Shown piece after piece: positions 56,866 to 64,000 of a DNA stretch of 64,000 nucleotides. The translations under genes and the position numbers were made by a program. The stretch's first letter is position 1; each line of letters opens with the position of its first letter. Source of the DNA: Sanguinoderma infundibulare. Taxonomy: Eukaryota > Basidiomycota > Agaricomycetes > Polyporales > Polyporaceae. Below the pieces are notes generated by a model. It saw only the letters and a list, made by a program, of their open reading frames with translations. It ran no database searches and was not told where the DNA came from. The stretch covers positions 2,418,001 to 2,482,000 of the forward strand of contig JAVLRN010000009.1 of NCBI GenBank assembly GCA_032821775.1. Direction: 5' to 3'.

Positions 56866-58924
56866 ATGCCCCGTCTCACTCAACAAGGCGACCCGAATGG
56901 TAAACGTTTCCCGCCATTGACGTAGGAATCATCGTGACACTTCTTCACAGCCCTTCTCAAATGGCACGATGCCCAAGTCGCGGCGTACACCGACAACCCT
57001 GCTTGGGTCGTAACCTCGCCAAATACCACCTTCGTGCCGCTTCCTTGGATCGGGGCCGTCCAGGTCATTTTGTGCAAAGACTATAGATACGGGTTGGCCG
57101 ACCCGATTCAATGGCCGCAGATGTTCACTCCCCCATTCGAGTTCTTGGCTGTGATCCTGCGCCAACCGTCTGACCGATCCCACCCCTATGCCCTGGTCTG
57201 GTGGTCGCCGGAGGACGCCGACTTCCAGCTGCTCAAGGGCTCTGTCATCAACTGCCTCGGGCTGCTGCGACCAGAGCGCATCGACCCTCTTTGTTGTCTC
57301 ATTCAAGAGCTCGCTCACGCGATAGCCTCCCATCCCGAGCGCACCGATTCATGTCTCTACTGGCTAGACCTCGCGATGCGGCAGGCCGGCGATCGCCTCC
57401 GCCATTTTCCATGCACCTGGCGGGACGCCTGCCTCCAAGTGCATGAAGCCCAGCGATACTGGCTCATGGCCCGCGCTTTTCTCGACTTCTGGGCGGTGGG
57501 CTCACGGACGAATGTCACCTCGGTCCCGGTAAACAGCCGATTCATGGGCGCGTTTACGACGGACCCGGTGTACGTGCAACAGCTGTTCGACATTGGTATT
57601 CCAGTGTGGTGGCTCCGCTCGGACGTCTCAATCCTCCAGGACATGAGTGTTCATGCTGTTGTCATGTTGACCCAGCCGAATGGGCTCTGTCAGGATCGTG
57701 CCTTAGGTGCGGAGGTCCTCTACAGCGGTCTTGATGGCTACAAGCACATACAAGCAACGTCTCGTGGCAGCCACACCTACAATGACATCTCCCACACTGT
57801 TCTGCTCGCCATGCGGTCTGATCAAGGTTATCAAGGCCCTGTCTCACAGAAGGAGTACAAGACTCTCCTTGTTACACGTTCCGCCGCTCCGCCACCAGGT
57901 TCGAGCTCTGCTGCCACCGCGGGCAAGAAGGCCCCACACGTCAATGCCACGAAGTCATCCCACCCCTGTATGTACCCATATCGCTTTTCGGTCGAACAAT
58001 AACTGATTACCTGCAGATTCGAAACCTCACGCTTCGCAGACTCGGGGCATTAACAAATTCAACCCCGTGGTGCACGAATGGATGCCGCAGGCGCTTGAGA
58101 CCTGGCGCGAGGCCTTGCGCTCCGTCGACTTGTCCAAGCCTGCTCGGCCTCAGCGTGAGATATGGGGCTATTGGATCCCTGAACCAGGGCTCTTGTTACG
58201 TCCCCAGACCGTTGATCGCCTCCATCGTTACGTCTTCAACTGGCTACGTGTGCACATAGCCTGGTTATACGTCCTCCAACTCCGAGAAGCCCGGGTCTCT
58301 GTCATTCCCACACAGTGGTGGCGGAACTTCCTCTACGGTGACACTAGTCGAGGCGACCCTCGAGGCGACACCTTAAACGGCCAGCGAACGGCCGAGATGC
58401 GCCATGTCTTTGGCATCGCGTTTGAGGACGCTCACTTCGAGCTTGACAACTCAGCCCCGGTCCAATGGTTCAACCGTCGCATGAAGGAGCTGAACGTCAA
58501 GCTCTGCCCTATGATCATCTGGGAGGTGTGCAAGCTCGGCTTTCATCATGAACTACTCGCTTTGGACCGACTCCTCGTGTCTGGCTGGGACGCTAACCTC
58601 AGGGAGGAGTATCGCGACGAACTTCTCTCTCACATCTTCCCCGATCACTCGCTCTACTCGGTCACTGAGCTACCTTCCAAGGGGGTCGGACTCTCTGCAC
58701 ACGACCCGAGGAGGCGAGCCCCGTATCTCGATGCCTTCCGTCGCGTGATGGCTCGCTGGCCTCGTTGCCCCCCTTTATTCCTCGACGATGCCAACCCCAT
58801 CACCATGGCTTCGGGCGACGAGGTCATCGTGCGCCGTGAACGCGAATTAGTGCAATTTTACGTCAATACTTTCTTCGAGCAGTCCGGGCGCGCCCCAATT
58901 GTCCCGCATGGTGTCCCGCTTTGA
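56866..58924 (+). CDS. Cassette gene 1: 652-aa protein of unknown function
   Basis: Three exons, 56866-56899, 56951-57967 and 58017-58924, join in frame. The ATG at 56866 starts MPRLTQQGDPNALLKWHDAQ. Landmarks are WWSPEDADFQLLKGSVINCL, LDLAMRQAGDRLRHFPCTWR, NSRFMGAFTTDPVYVQQLFD with GIPVWWLRSDVSI, and in the last exon MRHVFGIAFEDAHF. It has no signal peptide or transmembrane helix. The protein looks conserved rather than random, but I cannot link it to a named domain. A GT intron of 49-51 nt each side is normal. Two further genes on the same strand follow within 5 kb. Confidence 0.8.
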
Positions 58925-59472
58925 ATATTCCGTATGCGATACTATTCCCCATGAACCTTCTGGACAGATTCAAGTTTCGAAGTGGATACGTCATGAGCTT
59001 GGACGCTTGGAAACGATATTTCGCCGAAGGCTACGATGCACGTCTCAGTTGTGACCGCGATGACAATTATCCCTCTTTGTGTTTCGCTTTGAATACCGCA
59101 TGTCGAACGTTGTGTTCCGCTTTGAATATCGCATGTCGAACATCGTGTAGTGCTTTTTCTTGACGACTTACATGTTTGACACAATGCCCGGCCCTTGCAT
59201 GCCTGCGTGAACTGCAACCTCGCACGCGGGCATGATCCTTTTGATTTGTACGTCGTTTTTTGTTTCAACGCTTTTCTGTTCACCCTGACATTCGCTTTGC
59301 CTGCTAGGTGGAACAGACGATGATAAGCAATGTGTTTCTTCTCTTTGACTTGATTTGTGGCCCCCAGGTACCACACCACCTTTTATACGTGGCTCGTCTC
59401 CATGTGAGCTATCCATCGTTTTCCCCCTCATCGCATCTCCTACTCACGCCCCTCGAACACTCGATTCTCGCA
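58925..59472. other. Spacer between cassette genes 1 and 2
   Basis: About 550 bases without a gene. It contains a short tandem repeat (AATATCGCATGTCGAAC-type units at 59085-59145). A CT-rich stretch (59410-59460) leads into the next ATG. Confidence 0.4.
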
Positions 59473-61098
59473 ATGACCAAGCCGATTGTTGATGCACCGG
59501 CCCGCCCCAAACGTCCTGCGGTGCAGATGGGCGGTGGCCGGCCAGGTCCGCGGTGGCTCATCGTCGACTCCTCCCGTGACATCGATCAGGAGGCCTGGCT
59601 CGTTGAACGAGCCAGGCGCGATTTGCACAAACACATTGGGCCAAACTCCGAATACAAGTCTCGGGCTGCTTATGCGGAGGCCGTCGCAGAAGCTTTCGAT
59701 AAGCACTGGGACCGCAAGATCCCGGTGCTCCTCAAAGACGAGAATCGCATGGAGACTGAGGCCAAGGCCCTCAAGCGAACTGGAAACCGAATACAGGTGC
59801 GCAACACGTTCGTACCTCGCTCGCTCGAACACTAACTTTCTATACAGCAGGCCAAAAAGTGGATTACGAACAACTGGAAGACGATTGTCAGACATTCGCG
59901 CTCGGAACCCACGCCATCCGAACCACCCCCACCACCACCATCTCCTCCACCTGCCGCCAACCCGCTAATAGCCACCCCCAATAAGCTGCTCGCTGCGCCT
60001 GTCCTTGAGGGATGTTCGCGTGCCAAGAGTGCTCGGGATCTCTTTGTCAAGGCTCACCCACACATCCGAGAGAGCGTGCGTGCGGCGATGACAACGCAAG
60101 GCATCAAGGACCGCGCAGACATCCAGAACACAGTGAACGCAGCCTATACAGCTCGCATCGACGAGGCGAAGCTCAAGGGCGACTTCAAGATCTACGAAGA
60201 ACAGTCAGCAGGGTCTAAAGCTGATGCGGCGGCTGAGCGCGAGGCTGAGCGTGCCTCCGCCGAGGCAGAAGCTGTGGCTGATTCCCGCCAAATCTGTCGG
60301 AGGTGAGTAGTGTGCACGTTCTATGCAGCCTTCCCATTTATCTCACTTCTATCTTCAGATTGCTGGCTGATTTGAAGCACACTCTGACTGAGACACTTCG
60401 CCGCCTATCAGCTCAAACGGGGATGGCGATGGCTGTCATGTATGGGGGCCCAAATGAAGACAGCCAGCTGCACAGATGGATGTGAGCCCCTTGATACTTT
60501 TCCTTTGACTCAGCGACTAAGTAATGTGACTATCTCCAGGCTCTCGAGCACGCAGCACGAGGAATGGGATTTGATACCTGTTTTCAAGGCTCTGCCGGGT
60601 TTCAATTCTTCTTTTAACAACTGGCTCATCAAAGTGACCGAAGCGCTGTCGCCCCCGGTTTCCGGCGATGGCGATCTTACGCCCGCCCCGACCCCGCCGC
60701 TGCAACCTCCCTCGCCCTTGCCGTCCGCCGCGCCTACCACAGACACCACGAACGCATCCGAACTTCCTCCCGCCACCACAGACGCACCCACTCCCCCCAT
60801 CATATCACACTCTCCCGCTCCCTCATCTCATGCTTGCTCACCATCCGCCTCACCCAGCGTGGACATTGCACGCATATCCGAACTGGATGCCGCGCCCGCC
60901 GTCCCGTCTGGCGCGCATGACCAATCCCTTGCTCCCACCATCGCACCACACTCTCCCGCTCCCGTTCACTCGACTTCCGCATCGCCTAGCCCCAACATTA
61001 CAAGCCCATCTGAACTCGCGCCCACCGTCGTGCCTGATCCTCCCGTAGTCCAACAAGAGGACTCGTCTCCTGTGGCTAAGCCTGAACAGGCTGTCTGA
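59473..61098 (+). CDS. Cassette gene 2: 486-aa protein of unknown function
   Basis: Exons 59473-59796, 59848-60302, 60359-60481 and 60540-61098 join in frame. The N-terminus is basic (KPIVDAPARPKRPAVQ); then come WLVERARRDLHKHIGPNSEY, AKKWITNNWKTIVRHSR, a Pro run, a helical block SARDLFVKAHPHIRESVRAA and an Ala/Glu-rich helix (EREAERASAEAEAVAD, likely coiled coil). A compact block (MYGGPNEDSQLHRWM to HEEWDLIPVFKALPGFNSSF) precedes a long Ser/Pro/Thr tail. A small open segment just after the stop (61105-61330) may be a lost C-terminus. Function unknown; tail and layout could suit a nuclear or DNA-associated protein, which is speculation. Confidence 0.78.
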
Positions 61099-61104
61099 CG
61101 TGGG

Positions 61105-61330
61105 ATGCGAGAACGACGCCCCAACTCTCTGTATCCCGTGGAGGCTGCTGCAGGACCCGCGACTGCCAGGGCTGCAAATTCCGCGCTCAACGCCAAGCCA
61201 AGTGCCGCGATCACAAGCCACAAGCGACCTTTGGAAATGGACAATGAAGGGTATGTTGGACATTTCTGTGCAAGGCTCACCTGTACTGATTCTCCGCACC
61301 CTTAGATCACAGCAGCCTCTGAAGAAGTGA
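61105..61330 (+). pseudogene. Possible frameshifted C-terminus of cassette gene 2
   Basis: A 56-codon two-exon frame (MRERRPNSLYPVEAAAG to HKRPLEMDNEG, intron with GTATGT and TTAG, then SQQPLKK and a stop) begins six bases after the stop of the previous gene. The basic KRPLE...PLKK ending looks like a nuclear localisation signal and may have belonged to the preceding protein before a frameshift. It could also be chance. Confidence 0.4.
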
Positions 61331-61424
61331 AAGGTTACCCGTAAGAAATGGTACTAGATTAATGTTACAATGAGCTATTTACGAGAATGTAATGTGTGGC
61401 TATGTTCTGCAACCAGGAGCGAAG

Positions 61425-61800
61425 ACCGCGAGTTCATCTCTCCCTACTTCGTCACAGACGTCAAGCGGCAGAGAGGCGAGTACGAGAAGCCCCTGATCCT
61501 CCTGTCCAAGAAGTTCCCGACATTCTTCCTTCGCTCGAGATCACTGCTCAGTCTCGTCGCCCCCTCATCATCGTCGCAGAGGATGTCCACGGCGAATGCC
61601 GTGTTCCGGAGGTGTGCATGTCTTCGATGACCGCATCCTCGTCCCCGGACATGATCCTCCTGTCCGAGAAGATCCGCCATTCCGTCCTTTGCTCCAGATC
61701 GCTGCTTGGGCTCGTCGCCCCCTCATCATCGTCGCAGAGGATGTCCATGGTGAATGCCATGTTCCGGAGGTGTGCATGTCTTCGATGACCGCATCCTCGT
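61425..61800 (+). pseudogene. HSP60 fragment, partly duplicated in tandem
   Basis: Reads [20 protein letters not shown] then KPLILLSKK, then in another frame [20 protein letters not shown] with EDVHGE. The second half recurs immediately (from about 61650: [20 protein letters not shown]). This is the apical domain of mitochondrial chaperonin HSP60. The ~145-bp tandem repeat and frameshifts show it is a displaced fragment. It sits between cassette genes 2 and 3, another case of host-gene capture. Confidence 0.82.
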
Positions 61801-62110
61801 CCCCGCCCTGATTCACCCCTGGACACCGCAACATTGTGACATACTGGACAGGCCATCCGGACCTCTGTCTATTAGCCTGACAGGCTGTACAAGTGTGGCT
61901 TTGTTTCAATGCTCGGGTGCGTGTCATTGTTTCTCTTATTGTTGCTTTGCTCTGAAACCCCCGATGCGCTTTCAGTTGTCAATGCGCGCAGACCAACGTG
62001 CTTTCAAGGTGCGTCGTATCCAAGGCGTCCGCTGTCGGACCCAAGACAATAGCTCGGAGCAAACCAAAAGGCAACTCTTTGGATGCCGAACGGTCCACAC
62101 CCTCTCGATC

Positions 62111-63499
62111 ATGACTCGCTCTACGCCCCAGACGACCCCACCAAAGACTCGCTCGACCACGAGCAAATCCGTCACCACTCCTCATGCCTCCCCCTCTTCC
62201 TCTCCCAAGAAGCGCACCACCCCCATGAAAAAAGTGCTCTGGAAAGACTTCAAGGAACTCGCGATAGAGCTTGCAGATGCACAGCCGATAGTCTGCCATC
62301 GGTGCACGCACCCCAGACAGATCAAGCCACTCTATCAGTATCAGCAAGGCACGGAGGATGATGGGAGGCGGTTTACCAGGGTATGTTACCCTCCTCGTCG
62401 AATCTCTGACCAGATTCATAACCAGATCACATTCAGTGTCTCGAGCCCAAATGTCGGTTCTACAATGTTACCCAATACCTCAGTCGCCGACTCCCCCCCC
62501 ACGTCCTTGCTTTCCTGAACTCGCAACGTCCCCCTGGCCCTGGTTTACCGGCCACGCCACCTCCGCCACCCAAGCGTCCGGGGTATCTGTCCCCAGAAGA
62601 GGCAAGCTCCTTCATCATTGCCAGGCAGATTCTTGAGTCACGCGGTGAACCTACGCTGGGTGTGGATGTCCAGGAATATCTTGAGGATGGCCAGGAGCTC
62701 TCTGACGACTCGGACGATAAGTCGGGTGATGACGGTGAGTGGCTGCATACATGCTGAACCCTGGCAACCATCCATACTGACTACTACTCTCGAATAGATG
62801 AGCCTGTGGGCGAACGCGCCATATCCCCTCCCATTGCGTCTTCAAGCCAAGACGCGCCCTGCGGGGCCTCTGTCACAGCCAACAAGACAACTTCGGATGA
62901 GGAAGGCTTCATCACCATTCAATTCTGGAACACCATTGCCTATGTCGAGGTTTGTTTACGCTGCACACTATTTATTTCCAACTCCAGTTCACCGTGTTTT
63001 CCCAGAACAGCAAGGAACCTATTGACTACAAGCTCGAGCATACGCCCTTCACGCGGCTGCGTGACAAGTTTTTGGAGGCGTTCGACCTCACCTTTTACGA
63101 TGCAATCGCTTACTACACCTCCAACTCTGCTGGTTGGACCCTTCAGTATGTCAAGGATCTGAAATTCAGCAACATCAACCTCGCGAGCGGCGGGACCATC
63201 GTTTGGGTGCGCTTTGGCCTCACCGACTTACCGGATATAGAGCTTAATACCGGTGAGTGTCAACTTGTGGATCTGCTCCTCATCTTCCTCGTCGACCCGT
63301 TCGAGCTCGTGAGGACCAACCGTCGAGATGCTCCTCACACCGGCATCATCGGACATGAAGTCATTATCGTCATCGTGTTGTGGCGCGCCCTGGTGACCCG
63401 GAACAGCTCATTCTCCCGGTTCTGATCTCCACGGTGTTCCGAAGGCGACAACGCTAACATGTTCCCTTGACAGATTTCATGGTTGGTGCACCGATTTGA
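62111..63499 (+). CDS. Cassette gene 3: ~336-aa protein with a Cys4 zinc-binding motif
   Basis: Exons 62111-62380, 62437-62734, 62798-62949, 62988-63252 and a probable last exon 63474-63499. A basic Thr/Ser/Pro-rich start (MTRSTPQTTPPKTRSTTSKS) is followed by CHRC at the end of the region IELADAQPIVCHRC and CLEPKCRFYNVTQYLSRRLP after the first intron: C-x2-C...C-x4-C, likely a zinc site. Then a Pro-rich linker, an acidic stretch (DGQELSDDSDDKSGDD) and a C-terminal domain (FWNTIAYVEFTVFSQNSKEP, LRDKFLEAFDLTFYDAIAYY, WVRFGLTDLPDIELN). The last exon is uncertain; reading through instead gives a stop at 63425. Unknown family. Confidence 0.72.
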
Positions 63500-63559
63500 C
63501 CCTGAGTGGCAGGGTAAGCACGCGTGGTTCAGAAACGAGTCTCGTGCATTTCCTGCTGA

Positions 63560-64000
63560 CTAGTTACAGGTTTAACTAGTTACTGCGCATGGCACGAGTC
63601 CCACCGCTCCACCAGAGTGCCGCCTCCGTTATCCCCCTCAGCCCGAGTCCCTCCTCCATTATCCGACCATTATCAGTCCCATCCCCGTTATCCCATCTCC
63701 ATTACCCCGCCTGCGCTATCCCACCATTAATTCACGTCCGTTCTCCCTCCGTTATCCGATTGTCTAGTCATTCCCATCTAGTTACTGCCAACTAGTTCAT
63801 ACCCATGTAGTTACATCAACTTGGCCCCGTTATCCCGCCCCCGTTACCGCGCCGTCATTACACCTCCGTTATCCCTCCGTTATTCCATTATCCCCGTGAT
63901 CTAGTTACTCCCCATCTAGTTACTGCCCATTAATTCATAACCATCTAGTTACGACGCGTCAGCGCAACATCTAGTTCAGATGAACTAGTTAGCGCGAACT
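63560..64000. repeat. Dense short-motif array (CTAGTTA and CCGTTATCC) at the right edge
   Basis: From about 63560 to the window end two motifs alternate many times: ACTAGTTA/CATCTAGTTAC and CCGTTATCC/CCATTATCC, with ATTAATTCA. The last 30 bases include the inverted pair CATCTAGTTCA and TGAACTAG. This resembles the subterminal repeat arrays of large DNA transposons and is similar in style (not sequence) to the ends of T1. The array continues beyond the window. Confidence 0.6.

Noticed and set aside
63560..64000. Right-edge motif array as a telomere
   Set aside because: The fungal telomere repeat TTAGGG/CCCTAA is not present as a tandem array; the motifs alternate irregularly and on both strands.

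Overview
This window is eukaryotic and almost certainly from a mushroom-forming basidiomycete (Agaricomycetes; a wood-decay type would fit). Genes are split by many introns of about 50-60 nt with GTRNGT donors. Recognisable products include a NUP50-type nucleoporin, a Gyp1-type RabGAP, GH27 alpha-galactosidase paralogues, a CBM1 secreted protein, a hydrophobin-like protein and a copia retrotransposon. No operons, ribosome binding sites or CRISPR arrays are expected or seen.

Layout. (1) 1-10.8 kb is ordinary gene-dense sequence: a gene leaving the left edge (-), a NUP50/Nup2 nucleoporin (+), a Gyp1/TBC1D22 RabGAP (-), and a 12-exon gene (+) of unknown function whose C-terminus resembles the HicA fold. 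(2) 11-35 kb is a cluster of three GH27 alpha-galactosidase-like paralogues (A, B, C, all on -), each with about 1 kb of shared upstream sequence. Copy B is split by two insertions of one TIR element family (E1, E2). Both elements carry pieces of host genes: mitochondrial malate dehydrogenase in both; ribosomal protein uL1/L10a and TATA-binding protein in E1; a MADS box, a CBM1 gene with its promoter, and Zn2Cys6 fragments in E2. Another TIR element (T1) sits upstream of copy A, and a PP2A-B55 fragment and DJ-1 fragments lie nearby. (3) 36.5-45.9 kb is one full-length copia element with a perfect 5-bp target duplication. A 2.8-kb foldback element with two 1,366-bp arms is nested inside it. The copia sits in a J-domain gene fragment. 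(4) 46-56.8 kb is a graveyard of repeats and gene remnants (steroid 5-alpha-reductase, DJ-1, cytochrome oxidase VIIa-like, hydrophobin-like) with two plausible small host genes. (5) 56.8-64 kb holds three well-spliced + strand genes of unknown function, an HSP60 fragment between them, and a terminal stretch dense in short repeated motifs, which suggests a large mobile element or multi-copy cassette.

The strongest unusual signals are: the multi-gene Pack-type TIR elements E1/E2, whose internal hairpin has the same 14-nt loop in opposite orientations; the near-perfect 2.8-kb palindrome; the C-to-T-type nonsense codons that inactivate the copia polyprotein; the GH27 paralogues that all read Asn at the expected nucleophile position next to a 12-nt microexon; and the three-gene cassette at the right end.

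Exon boundaries were read by eye from splice signals and reading-frame continuity. Family names come from motif recognition, with no database search.
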